From positions 1 through 34,753 of the forward strand of contig JALSLU010000148.1 of the NCBI GenBank assembly GCA_026988125.1: a stretch of 34,753 bases of DNA, in the 5' to 3' direction. This stretch comes from Sulfurospirillum sp. (GTDB taxonomy: Bacteria; Campylobacterota; Campylobacteria; Campylobacterales; Sulfurospirillaceae). Both the position numbers and the translations under genes were made by a program. The notes under the pieces are model-generated. The model saw nothing but the letters and a program-made list of their open reading frames with translations, searched no databases and had not been told where the DNA came from. How positions within the stretch are numbered: the stretch's first letter is position 1; each line of letters starts with the position of its first letter. Shown piece after piece: positions 9,266 through 18,232 of the stretch.

Positions 9266-9961
9266 TTAACCGCCAAGATATTTTCTACGAATTTCATCAT
9301 TGCCAACCATTTCTTTTGCTTTACCGCTCATAGCAATATTTCCATTTTCTAAAACATATGCATAATCAGAAATATTTAACGCCGCAAAAGCATTTTGCTC
9401 AACTAGCAAAATTGTAATTCCTTCCTCTTTTAGTTTAATTATTGTTTCAAAGACTTCTCCAACAATCTTTGGAGCAAGTCCCAAACTTGGCTCATCTAAC
9501 ATCAAAAGTTTTGGCTCACCCATCAAAGCTCTAGCAATTGCTAGCATCTGCTGCTCTCCGCCACTCATAGTTCCTGCTAACTGATACCTTTTCTCTTTAA
9601 TTCTTGGAAAGAGTTTGTACATTTCATCTTTTAGGTGCTCATAATTTTCATCATTGTTAAAAGCCCCCATTCTTAGATTCTCTTCTACTGTTAAGTTTAT
9701 AAAAACTCTCCTACCCTCGGGGACTAATGATAAGCCTTTTTGAACAAGCGTATGTGTTTTATGGTTTTTTGTATCAAATCCACCAAAAATAACCTTCCCC
9801 TTTCTTTTAACACTATTTAAAAGAGCCTGAAGAGTTGAAGTTTTCCCCGCACCGTTTGAGCCTATCAAAGAGATAATTTCACCCTCTTTTACTTCAAAAC
9901 TAATCCCTCTAACCGCAGCAATAACTCCATAATAAACCTCTAAATTTTCTACTTTAAGCAT
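9266..9961 (-). CDS. livF: branched-chain amino-acid ABC transporter ATP-binding protein LivF
   Basis: Walker A GSNGAGKT, signature MSGGEQQMLAIARAL, Walker B LLMLDEPSLGLAP. Confidence 0.95.
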   Translation of the reverse strand: MLKVENLEVYYGVIAAVRGISFEVKEGEIISLIGSNGAGKTSTLQALLNSVKRKGKVIFGGFDTKNHKTHTLVQKGLSLVPEGRRVFINLTVEENLRMGAFNNDENYEHLKDEMYKLFPRIKEKRYQLAGTMSGGEQQMLAIARALMGEPKLLMLDEPSLGLAPKIVGEVFETIIKLKEEGITILLVEQNAFAALNISDYAYVLENGNIAMSGKAKEMVGNDEIRRKYLGG

Positions 9962-10721
9962 GTTTAAAATCTCCCAAATAGGCCTCTATAACCTTTTCAT
10001 TTACAATAGCATCACTTGGTTTTCCCTCAAAAATCTCTTCACCATAATCTAATACCAAAACTTTATCACACATATTGTTAACAAACTTCATATCATGTTC
10101 TATTAAAAGTATAGTTAAGCCAAATTCATCTTTTATTCTTCTAATAATTTCAGAGAGATCCTCAGTTTCATTAGGATTCATTCCAGCTGCTGGTTCATCT
10201 AAAAGGAGTAGCTTTGGATTTGTTGCTAAAGCTCTTGCAATCTCAACCTTTCTTTGATTTCCATAACTAAGAGATGTTGCATTAACCTCCGCGAACTCGA
10301 CCAAACCAAATCTTTCTAACATCTCCATTGCTTCTTTTTTTAACTTTCTTTCAAATAAAAAGTGTCTAGGAAGCCTAAACATTGACTCAAAGTATGTATA
10401 ATTTGCTTGATTATGAAATCCAATGAGTACATTTTCTAAAACACTCATACTTTTAAAGAGTCTTATATTTTGAAATGTTCTTGCAATTCCTCTTTGAACT
10501 ATCATATCTGGTTTTAGATCGGAAATCTCTTCATGATTAAAGATTACCTCTCCTTCTGTTTGAGTGTAATTTCTTGTTACTATATTAAAAAGGGTTGTCT
10601 TTCCTGCACCATTTGGACCAATCAAACCATAAATTTCTCCAGTTTTTACTCCAAAGCTTAGGTTATCTATAGCAGTTACTCCACCAAAGCGCATTGTTAT
10701 ATTTTTAAGCTCTAGTATCAT
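9954..10721 (-). CDS. livG: branched-chain amino-acid ABC transporter ATP-binding protein LivG
   Basis: GPNGAGKTTLFN, LSYGNQRKVEIARALA, LLLLDEPAAGMNP. Confidence 0.95.
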   Translation of the reverse strand: MILELKNITMRFGGVTAIDNLSFGVKTGEIYGLIGPNGAGKTTLFNIVTRNYTQTEGEVIFNHEEISDLKPDMIVQRGIARTFQNIRLFKSMSVLENVLIGFHNQANYTYFESMFRLPRHFLFERKLKKEAMEMLERFGLVEFAEVNATSLSYGNQRKVEIARALATNPKLLLLDEPAAGMNPNETEDLSEIIRRIKDEFGLTILLIEHDMKFVNNMCDKVLVLDYGEEIFEGKPSDAIVNEKVIEAYLGDFKHA

Positions 10722-11725
10722 TTGCTACCCTTTTTAAAAATTTCTGTCAACTCTTTATCTTGAAAGATACCCTTTCTAGCAAAAAGCATCATAATTATAA
10801 GGAGTATTGCAAAAACTACCATTCTCATACCAGGATGAGCTCCTGTTTCATACCCAAAGATTGTCATATTTTCATCTAAAAATCTTAACCACTCCATACC
10901 ACCTATAACTAAAATAGTTCCTACCATTGTGCCAGTCATAGAGCCTAGTCCACCTAAAACAATTATGATCAATAATTGAAAAGTTAAAAGGAAAGTAAAC
11001 TGATCTGGAGATATAGTAGTAAGAAGAGCCGCCAACAAACCACCGCCTACTCCTTCAAAAAACGCACTTGTCATAAAAGCATATGTTTTTATCCAGAAGG
11101 TATTGATCCCCATTGCAGTTGCTGCATCCTCATCATCTCTAATTGCTTTCATAGCCCTTCCAAATTTTGAGTAGATTATATTTAACATAGCAAGCATGGT
11201 TAAGATCATAATTCCACCTGTCCAGTATAGGTTAGAAAACTCTGGAATATCATTTAATCCCATTGCACCATTTGTATATTTTGGATTGTTTATAGCCAAA
11301 ATCTTGATTATAAATCCAAATCCAAGTGTTACTATGGCCAAATAATCCCCTCTTACTCTAAAAACTGGTACCGAGAGTATAAAAGCAACAAAGGCTGCAA
11401 CTACACCACTTACTAAAAGTGCAGGCAAAAAGTCCAAACTCATAGCTAAAATAATCGGAGCAGGATCTTCTAATGCAAACATATCTACCTTTGTATCGGC
11501 TGAGATTAGAAATAGAGCTGTTATATACGCCCCAATAGCAACAAAACCATTTGGCTCTAGCGAGAACTGACCTGTTACACCATTTATAAGGTTATAGCTA
11601 AGTGCCAAAATAGCAAAGATTGCTATATTGTTTAGTATACTTAGCGCATATGGATCAATATAATTTTGTGCAAACCATATAAAAAGTATTGAGATTATCA
11701 AAAAAGAGATTTTTACCATTTTCAT
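10718..11725 (-). CDS. livM: branched-chain amino-acid ABC transporter permease LivM
   Basis: 335 aa; GDYLAIVTLGFGFI, GRAMKAIRDDEDAATAMGIN, IIIVLGGLGSMTGTMVG motifs. Confidence 0.93.
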   Translation of the reverse strand: MKMVKISFLIISILFIWFAQNYIDPYALSILNNIAIFAILALSYNLINGVTGQFSLEPNGFVAIGAYITALFLISADTKVDMFALEDPAPIILAMSLDFLPALLVSGVVAAFVAFILSVPVFRVRGDYLAIVTLGFGFIIKILAINNPKYTNGAMGLNDIPEFSNLYWTGGIMILTMLAMLNIIYSKFGRAMKAIRDDEDAATAMGINTFWIKTYAFMTSAFFEGVGGGLLAALLTTISPDQFTFLLTFQLLIIIVLGGLGSMTGTMVGTILVIGGMEWLRFLDENMTIFGYETGAHPGMRMVVFAILLIIMMLFARKGIFQDKELTEIFKKGSK

Positions 11726-11735
11726 ACATCCACTC

Positions 11736-12632
11736 CTAAAATCTACTTCGCTCTAAATCTTGTCCCATAATGCCCGTTGGCCTAAAGAGTAAAACAAGAA
11801 TCAAAAACACAAATGCAAAAGCATCTTTGTACCCACCAAGCTCTGGCATAAATGCAACTACTACTATCTCGGTAAAACCTAGTATAAAGCCACCTAAAAC
11901 TGCACCAGTTACACTACCAATTCCTCCAACAACTGCCGCTGCAAACGCCTTTAAGCCAACCAATATACCCATTAAAGGATCGATTGATGGGTAAGAGATG
12001 GCATAAAAAATTCCCCCAATTGCTGCTAGAGCTGAGCCCATAGCAAAAACGAGCATTATAATGAAATCTGCATTAATACCCATAAGTTTTACTGTAGGTA
12101 TGTCAAATGCAAGTGAGCGAATTGCCATACCATATTTTGTTTTATTGAGTATAAGAAGTGTTATACCAAGCAACAATCCAGTAACAACTGGAACAATAAT
12201 CACAGTAACTGGAATTACTATACTTCCAAGGTGTAAAATTTTTGTTAAATACTCTGGTGCTGCAAAAGCCCTTGGTACTCCTCCAAAAAGTACATTAAAA
12301 AGATTTTCTAAGAAAAAACTTATACCAATAGCTGTAATTAATAGTGAAATTTTTGGTGCATCTCTAAGCGGTTTGTAAGCTATCTTATCCGTTAAAATTC
12401 CAGTTAACATAGCTGCGAGTATAGCTATGACTACTGAAATCTCAAATGGAACTCCAGCACTATTGGCTAAGTAGGCAACAAATGCTCCTACCATCATTAT
12501 ATCGCCATGTGCAAAGTTTATAAGTCTTAGAACTCCATAAACCATAGTATAACCTATAGCAATAAGTGCATACATACTACCTAAGCTTATACCATTTACC
12601 ATCTGTTGCATAAATGTAGAAAAATCCATCAT
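11736..12632 (-). CDS. livH: branched-chain amino-acid ABC transporter permease LivH
   Basis: 298 aa; NGISLGSMYALIAIGYTMVYGVLRLINFAHGD, AAAVVGGIGSVTGAVLGG. Confidence 0.95.
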   Translation of the reverse strand: MMDFSTFMQQMVNGISLGSMYALIAIGYTMVYGVLRLINFAHGDIMMVGAFVAYLANSAGVPFEISVVIAILAAMLTGILTDKIAYKPLRDAPKISLLITAIGISFFLENLFNVLFGGVPRAFAAPEYLTKILHLGSIVIPVTVIIVPVVTGLLLGITLLILNKTKYGMAIRSLAFDIPTVKLMGINADFIIMLVFAMGSALAAIGGIFYAISYPSIDPLMGILVGLKAFAAAVVGGIGSVTGAVLGGFILGFTEIVVVAFMPELGGYKDAFAFVFLILVLLFRPTGIMGQDLERSRF

Positions 12633-12698
12633 TATGACCTTATTTTAAAGTTTGGAAAGTATTATACCGATGGGAGCTAAAGAAGAGATTAAGTATTG

Positions 12699-12727
12699 AA
12701 GATAGGTGGCATAAAACCACCTATCTT
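12699..12727. promoter_or_regulatory. perfect hairpin in the livK-livH spacer
   Basis: AAGATAGGTGG-CATAAAA-CCACCTATCTT, 11-bp perfect stem between the livK stop (12736) and livH start (12632). Confidence 0.7.
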
Positions 12728-12735
12728 GTTTTATA

Positions 12736-13860
12736 TTATGGATTTACAGTTGTTTTATAAACAAACTTTCCATTTTTTACCTCATTTACAACACCAGATT
12801 TAACCGCATTACCATTTTTATCAATGCTAATTACACCTGTTACACCTTGAAAATTTTTAGTATTTCTTAAGTTAGTATTGACACAAATTTTGTCTGTAGG
12901 TGCTTTACCTTCATCAATACACTTGTTCATTGCTGCTAAGATCATATTGTAAGCATCTGCTGCTAGAGCACCCATAGAGTCCGCTGGCTTATTATATTTC
13001 TTATGAAAAGCTTCTATATAAGCTTTTGCTACATCACTACTTGCAGCCTTTTCATTAAAGTGGTCACTATACATAAAGCCCTCTACTGCCTCTCCACCAA
13101 TCTTAACTAACTCAGGGAAACCAACACCATCTGCACCTATAAAAGGAGCTTTTACACCAACCGCTCTAGCCTGTCTAGCCATCAAAGCAGCCTCAGGATA
13201 GTAACCAGTAAATGCAATTATATCTGGATTTTTTGCTTTTATTGTAGATACTTGAGCATTGAAGTCTTTGTCACCAGAGTTTATCAATACAGTTCCAACA
13301 ACTTTACCACCACCATTTTTATAAGCCTTTTTAAAGGCCTTTGCAAGTCCAACTGAGTAGTCCTGCTTAGCATCAACTACCACAACTGCAGTTTTATAAC
13401 CATTGTCTAGTGCGTATTTAGCACCAATCGCTCCTTGAAAAGGATCTATAAAACATGCTCTTGTTACAAACTTTTTACCCTTTGTTACCCTTGGGTTTGT
13501 AGAAGCGTGTGTAATCATAGGAGTTTTAGACTTTTCAGCGATTGGAGCCATTGCCATAGAGTTACCACTTGCAACTTCACCCAAGATAACTGTAACTTTG
13601 TTTTTGTCAATTAATCTTTTAGTTGCAGTAGCTGCTTCTACCTTGTCTCCTCTATCATCTAGAATCTCTAATTTGATAGTATCACCATTTTTAAGTTTAT
13701 GATTTTGCTCATAAGCAATATCCAAACCTCCCTTACTTGTCTGTCCAAATGCAGCCAAAGGACCTGTCATTGGTAAAACCACTCCAATCTTAACCTCTTT
13801 TGCTAAACCAACAGTCGCAACCAACGCAACCGCTACACTAATTTTTGCAAATCTCTTCAT
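12736..13860 (-). CDS. livK: branched-chain amino-acid ABC transporter substrate-binding protein (LivK/LivJ-like)
   Basis: 374 aa; signal peptide, EVKIGVVLPMTGPLAAFGQTSKGG, type-1 periplasmic binding fold; start of the liv operon. Confidence 0.93.
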   Translation of the reverse strand: MKRFAKISVAVALVATVGLAKEVKIGVVLPMTGPLAAFGQTSKGGLDIAYEQNHKLKNGDTIKLEILDDRGDKVEAATATKRLIDKNKVTVILGEVASGNSMAMAPIAEKSKTPMITHASTNPRVTKGKKFVTRACFIDPFQGAIGAKYALDNGYKTAVVVVDAKQDYSVGLAKAFKKAYKNGGGKVVGTVLINSGDKDFNAQVSTIKAKNPDIIAFTGYYPEAALMARQARAVGVKAPFIGADGVGFPELVKIGGEAVEGFMYSDHFNEKAASSDVAKAYIEAFHKKYNKPADSMGALAADAYNMILAAMNKCIDEGKAPTDKICVNTNLRNTKNFQGVTGVISIDKNGNAVKSGVVNEVKNGKFVYKTTVNP

Positions 13861-13941
13861 ATACTCTCCTTATATTAATTAATCATAGTAAATTTAGCAT
13901 ATATTTTATTAAGTTTAGCTTTATAGCATAAAGATTAAGTA

Positions 13942-14360
13942 TTAAAAGAGATTTGCTATTTTTGCCACAATTCCAGCCATAGAGATAGCTGAAAAAACCA
14001 TTGCAAAAGTGAATAGTCTTATAATTGCCATTCTATTTTCTGCTAAACCTCTATCTATTTTTACATCAATTCTATCTATTAGCTTATCAATTTTCTCTTC
14101 AATTCTTTCAAATCTTTTATCGATATCTATTTACATATCGTCGAACCGTTTATCCACTTGAGGAAACTTTTGATTTACTTCTTCAAACTTTTTATCCATA
14201 GTAAATTGGATATTTTTGACGCTATCTTTCATCTCATAAATTTGATACTGAAGATGATCAAACCTAGCTTCAAAGTACTGAGAAGTTGGTATGAACTTTG
14301 CTATGAGTATCTCCATAGATTTTTCATTAAAACTACATTTTGTTCACCATTTTTTTCCAT
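13942..14360 (-). pseudogene. decayed coiled-coil plus C-terminal TM protein gene (in-frame stop plus upstream frameshift)
   Basis: Frame 14316->13942 reads ...MDKKFEEVNQKFPQVDKRFDDM*IDIDKRFERIEEKIDKLIDRIDVKIDRGLAENRMAIIRLFTFAMVFSAISMAGIVAKIANLF*. A start with AAGGA upstream lies at 14360 (MEKNGEQNVVLMKN...) in another frame. Confidence 0.75.
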
Positions 14361-14375
14361 ATCATAATCCTTACT

Positions 14376-14891
14376 CTACTGCAAATAACTGCTACTCTCT
14401 TCTTGATTTTTTTCTACATTTGTAGAGTTTTGTAGTGTTTTTTCACCTTTTAAATAGCTATATATTGCCTCAGCCTCATTCTCTCTTAACCCTTCTGTTG
14501 CACTTTGCATGAGCATTTTCATTGAGCCACCATATTGATCATCAAGCTGATATGATCTAAGAGCAATCAAAAAGTCATCTTTTGAGAGATTTTTTATAAT
14601 TCTGCTTCCAGCCCCTGCTTCCTCTTCACCCTTTTTACCATGACAATTAGAGCACTTTTTTGTAAAAAGTTCTTTGCCATCTAAATTTTCATCATATTTA
14701 TTTAGTATAGAATTAATTATACCATCGCTTTTTTTATAAACTTTAGCCTCAATTTTTCCCTCTTTTGAGTACTTTTCAACTAAAGCTTTCAGCTCCTTTG
14801 CAAACTCTCCTTTTGCTTCAAAAACATAGGACTCATCTGCACCAACCAATATAACAAAACTTAACAACAGTGTAGCAATAATTTTAATCAT
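14376..14891 (-). CDS. c-type cytochrome, single haem
   Basis: 171 aa; signal peptide, GKELFTKKCSNCHGKKGEE (CxxCH), distal Met candidates near KMLMQSA. Confidence 0.9.
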   Translation of the reverse strand: MIKIIATLLLSFVILVGADESYVFEAKGEFAKELKALVEKYSKEGKIEAKVYKKSDGIINSILNKYDENLDGKELFTKKCSNCHGKKGEEEAGAGSRIIKNLSKDDFLIALRSYQLDDQYGGSMKMLMQSATEGLRENEAEAIYSYLKGEKTLQNSTNVEKNQEESSSYLQ

Positions 14892-14990
14892 ACAAATCCC
14901 TTAAAGTAATAAAAAGTATAGGAAATTATATCTATATTTTCTTTATATTAGCTTTACGGGCGAAAATGAAGGAAGTATTCAAAGCAGAAT

Positions 14991-15011
14991 CCAAGGCCTT
15001 AAAGACCTTGG
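14991..15011 (-). terminator. hairpin downstream of porin gene
   Basis: CCAAGG-CCTTAAAGA-CCTTGG 20 nt after the porin stop (minus strand). Confidence 0.45.
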
Positions 15012-15030
15012 AAAGTAGATGTACTATTTC

Positions 15031-16077
15031 TTAGAAAGAGTACTCAGCGTGGAATCTCATAAGAGTTAAATCATCTCCAGCTCCAACAGGATCTGCTGAA
15101 CCATATCTTACATATGTAGAAAGCTTTTTACTTACATCATATTTAACTTGTCCATAGTACTGGCTATCATATAATCCATTATCATAGCTTACATAACCAG
15201 CTTTTGCACAAAACTTACCAAATTTACCTTTTACTTCACCAAAGTATGTATTTAGATCAGCTGTATTGTTTTGAACTAATCCATAAATACCACCATAGAT
15301 TAAGTCGTTATCACCCTCTGCTGAACCATCTACTGTAACATCACCAGCCTTGTCATCATTTGTAATATAACCAGCTCTTAGAGTAAAGTTATCAATTTTT
15401 CCTGTAGCCTGTAAACGAATAGTACTTGCAGTTGGAGCACCTGCAGCATCAGGATCTGCTGAAGCATATTGTGCTTTAAGTGCAACTGGACCAACATTAG
15501 CTCCAGCCTCAACAAACAAGTAAGAAGCACCATCATTTCCAATTTCATCCGCTTTATCTATATACCAAACTCTACCATTGAACATCTTGTCAGAATAGAT
15601 AACCCCAGCAGCAGCTAACTCATTAGTTACCGCACTATTGTCTGTAAAGTATGCAGCTGCTAAAGTCAACCCTTTTACTGGAGAGCTAACAACTTTAAAA
15701 CCAAGTCCAGCAGTATCATCTAATGGAGATCCAACATACATTCTACCTATAGTTACTTTTGTATTTTGAAAACCAGTATAAGAGATCATTAATCTATCTA
15801 CATTTGCTGTAGCGCTACCAGATGTTAGACTATCATATGTTTTATTGCTAGCAGTAAATCTTGTTACAAACTGAACATTTTCTTGTACCGGAGCAGTTAG
15901 CTGAGCTCTTAACTCTATCTTGCTATATGCTTCAGCATTAGAAGCATCATGGTATCTATAGTAACCATAACCTTTTATATCTACACCTTTAATTGCGTCC
16001 TCCAAAGACTGTGCGTTAACAGTACTGAACGCACCCACTGCCATTACAGCTGCCAAGCTTAATTTAGCTAATTTCAT
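15031..16077 (-). CDS. outer-membrane porin (Campylobacterota major-porin-like beta barrel)
   Basis: 348 aa; signal peptide ending VNAQ, alternating beta-strand pattern, C-terminal ...LMRFHAEYSF with terminal Phe. Confidence 0.85.
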   Translation of the reverse strand: MKLAKLSLAAVMAVGAFSTVNAQSLEDAIKGVDIKGYGYYRYHDASNAEAYSKIELRAQLTAPVQENVQFVTRFTASNKTYDSLTSGSATANVDRLMISYTGFQNTKVTIGRMYVGSPLDDTAGLGFKVVSSPVKGLTLAAAYFTDNSAVTNELAAAGVIYSDKMFNGRVWYIDKADEIGNDGASYLFVEAGANVGPVALKAQYASADPDAAGAPTASTIRLQATGKIDNFTLRAGYITNDDKAGDVTVDGSAEGDNDLIYGGIYGLVQNNTADLNTYFGEVKGKFGKFCAKAGYVSYDNGLYDSQYYGQVKYDVSKKLSTYVRYGSADPVGAGDDLTLMRFHAEYSF

Positions 16078-16207
16078 ATTTTCTCCTTAAGAAATTTAAT
16101 TTACAAAGAGGAGTTTAGCATAAAAATTATTTGATTTCAAGCAATTTTGCTCTTTTTTTATGTTAAATTACAAATTTGTTACAATTTTTTAGTAAATGGA
16201 TGGTAAA

Positions 16208-16234
16208 CTGCTACTTTTTATTTAAAAGTAGCAG
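16208..16234 (-). terminator. terminator hairpin of the TRAP operon
   Basis: CTGCTACTTTT-TATTT-AAAAGTAGCAG, 11-bp perfect stem just after the TRAP permease stop. Confidence 0.7.
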
Positions 16235-16235
16235 T

Positions 16236-18143
16236 TCAATTAAGGGCACCTCTAAAAAATCTTTTTTTAAGAACACCATACCAATGAAAACTTAACAAAT
16301 AAGAGTAGAGATATGTACCAATTACAATTAAAACAAATGTTACAGTAATTTGTGTTGCTGAGTACCACTCATAACTACTACTCTGAGGTATATACTTATA
16401 CATAAGAAAAGCAGGAACATAAGCAAATAAAAATGGACCAAGATATAAAAACTTTGCAAACTTAAATGCATTAAAAGCTGTTTTCCACATATCGGCTTTA
16501 GCTATGGTAGCACCAACAAATGCTGCTATACAAACTGGTGGAGTGATATTTGAGTCTTGAGATAGCCAGTAAATTATAAAGTGTGCTGCTATTGGGGAAA
16601 CACCTAACTCAACTAAAGCTGGAACCGCAATAACAGCTATGATTAGGTATGCTGCTGTTACAGGAACTCCCATACCTAAAACCAGTGATGCCAAAGCAAT
16701 AAGAAGGATCGTTAACCATAAATGACCATCGGCAAGCTGAATTACAATAGAGCTAAAAGAGAATGTCAATCCACTAAATGTAAGCATAGATATAATTATG
16801 CCTATAACCCCAACAGTGGCACCAACAAGCAAGCTTGAGGCTACTCCATCTCTAGTAGCATCTAAAATCATAGAAAAATCCACCTTAGACTCACCCCTAA
16901 AAAATGCCAAAACAAGAGCAAAAAGAAAACTAATTGCCGCAATAGCAAAGTTTGATATATCTATAAAACCGTAAGCATCTGCTGCTAAAAGGATCATCAT
17001 TGCAATCATATGAACCAAGGAATAAATTCCAGCCGTAGTCCAACCTATGAGTATGCAAGATATTATCCCTGCAACTGCTGCATAAGCAGGTGAATAACCT
17101 GCAATCATAAGTATGGTTATAATAATTAAAGGAACAAAATAAAACCATCCGCTTAAAAATATCTTCTTTGCATCCTCTTTTGACTTTTCACCAACTATTC
17201 CCTCTTTTTTTGCTTCATAGTGAACCATAACAAAGACACTAAAAAAATACATTAGTGCAGGAAATATAGCAATAAGCATAATTATATTGTAAGAGATGCC
17301 TGTTAACTCAGCCATTATGAAGCCTCCAGCACCCATAATAGGAGGCATAAACATACCACCGATTGATGCAGCTGGCTCAACTGCACCTGCAACATGAGGT
17401 TTAAAACCAGCCTTTTTCATTAGCGGTATAGTAAATGCTCCTGTTGAGGCTGTATTTGCTATGGCTGAACCCGATATGGAGCCAAATATAGCACTTGCTA
17501 CAACTGCCACTTTTGCGGGTCCACCAGTCTTATGACCAACTAACGCTAAAGGTAGTTCTATAAAAAACTTTTGAGCGCCAGACTTTTCTAAAAATGCACC
17601 AAAAAGTACAAAAAGAAGAACATATGTAGCCAAAACATTTGCCATAATCCCAAATACGCCATCATTTGTGAAAAATATGGTAGTAGATATTGTATCTAAA
17701 AGTCCTCCCCCGCTATGAGCAAAAAGTCCTGGTATATACTCGCCATAAACGCCATACAACATCATAACAACGCCAATGATAACAAATACACCGCCTATAA
17801 CTCTTCTAGCGACTTCTATACCCATAATAATTCCAATAAATGCTATCCATTGATCCAATAGTGTCTCAATTCCAGCTCTATTGTTTATATCAACAAAGAA
17901 AAACATATAATACATAACAGGTATAGCAGCTGCCATCATTAGTAGATAATCTAAAAGTCTTAGCCAAATATTTGAAGACTTATAAATTAAAAAAACAAGT
18001 ACATAGGTAATGAGTACATAGACACTTCTATGATACTGCGTAGCAACTGGTTCAACAAGCGCAGCATATGAGTAAAATACAAGCAGAGCCAATGCCAAGA
18101 GATCAAAAAAAAGCCTCTCAGCCCTATTTAAATTTTCCAACAT
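16236..18143 (-). CDS. TRAP transporter fused permease (DctQM-type, TAXI-associated)
   Basis: 635 aa polytopic; GSISGSAIANTASTGAFTIPLMKKAGFKPHVAGAVEPAASIGGMFMPPIMGAGGF, GMGVPVTAAYLI, QDSNITPPVC typical of TRAP 4TM/12TM fusions; adjacent to a TAXI receptor. Confidence 0.95.
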   Translation of the reverse strand: MLENLNRAERLFFDLLALALLVFYSYAALVEPVATQYHRSVYVLITYVLVFLIYKSSNIWLRLLDYLLMMAAAIPVMYYMFFFVDINNRAGIETLLDQWIAFIGIIMGIEVARRVIGGVFVIIGVVMMLYGVYGEYIPGLFAHSGGGLLDTISTTIFFTNDGVFGIMANVLATYVLLFVLFGAFLEKSGAQKFFIELPLALVGHKTGGPAKVAVVASAIFGSISGSAIANTASTGAFTIPLMKKAGFKPHVAGAVEPAASIGGMFMPPIMGAGGFIMAELTGISYNIIMLIAIFPALMYFFSVFVMVHYEAKKEGIVGEKSKEDAKKIFLSGWFYFVPLIIITILMIAGYSPAYAAVAGIISCILIGWTTAGIYSLVHMIAMMILLAADAYGFIDISNFAIAAISFLFALVLAFFRGESKVDFSMILDATRDGVASSLLVGATVGVIGIIISMLTFSGLTFSFSSIVIQLADGHLWLTILLIALASLVLGMGVPVTAAYLIIAVIAVPALVELGVSPIAAHFIIYWLSQDSNITPPVCIAAFVGATIAKADMWKTAFNAFKFAKFLYLGPFLFAYVPAFLMYKYIPQSSSYEWYSATQITVTFVLIVIGTYLYSYLLSFHWYGVLKKRFFRGALN

Positions 18144-18173
18144 CGAAAATTACCTCTAATTTAAAATAAAGAA

Positions 18174-18201
18174 CTCCCCAAAGGTTATTCCTTTTAGGGA
18201 G
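18174..18201. promoter_or_regulatory. hairpin in the spacer between TAXI receptor and TRAP permease
   Basis: CTCCC-C-AAAGG-TTATT-CCTTT-TA-GGGAG, stem with a small internal loop. Confidence 0.55.
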
Positions 18202-18232
18202 CAAAATAATTGACCAAATAATTAGATACTAA

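Noticed and set aside
11770-12378. Plus-strand ORFs of 74 and 105 aa within livH
   Set aside because: Antisense shadows of a conserved permease; no family resemblance or ribosome-binding context.
14341-14360. A-tract in the decayed gene as a phase-variation switch (A7 after the ATG)
   Set aside because: Adding or removing one A in that 7-A run leads rapidly to stop codons in the other frames, so slippage there would not restore the gene.
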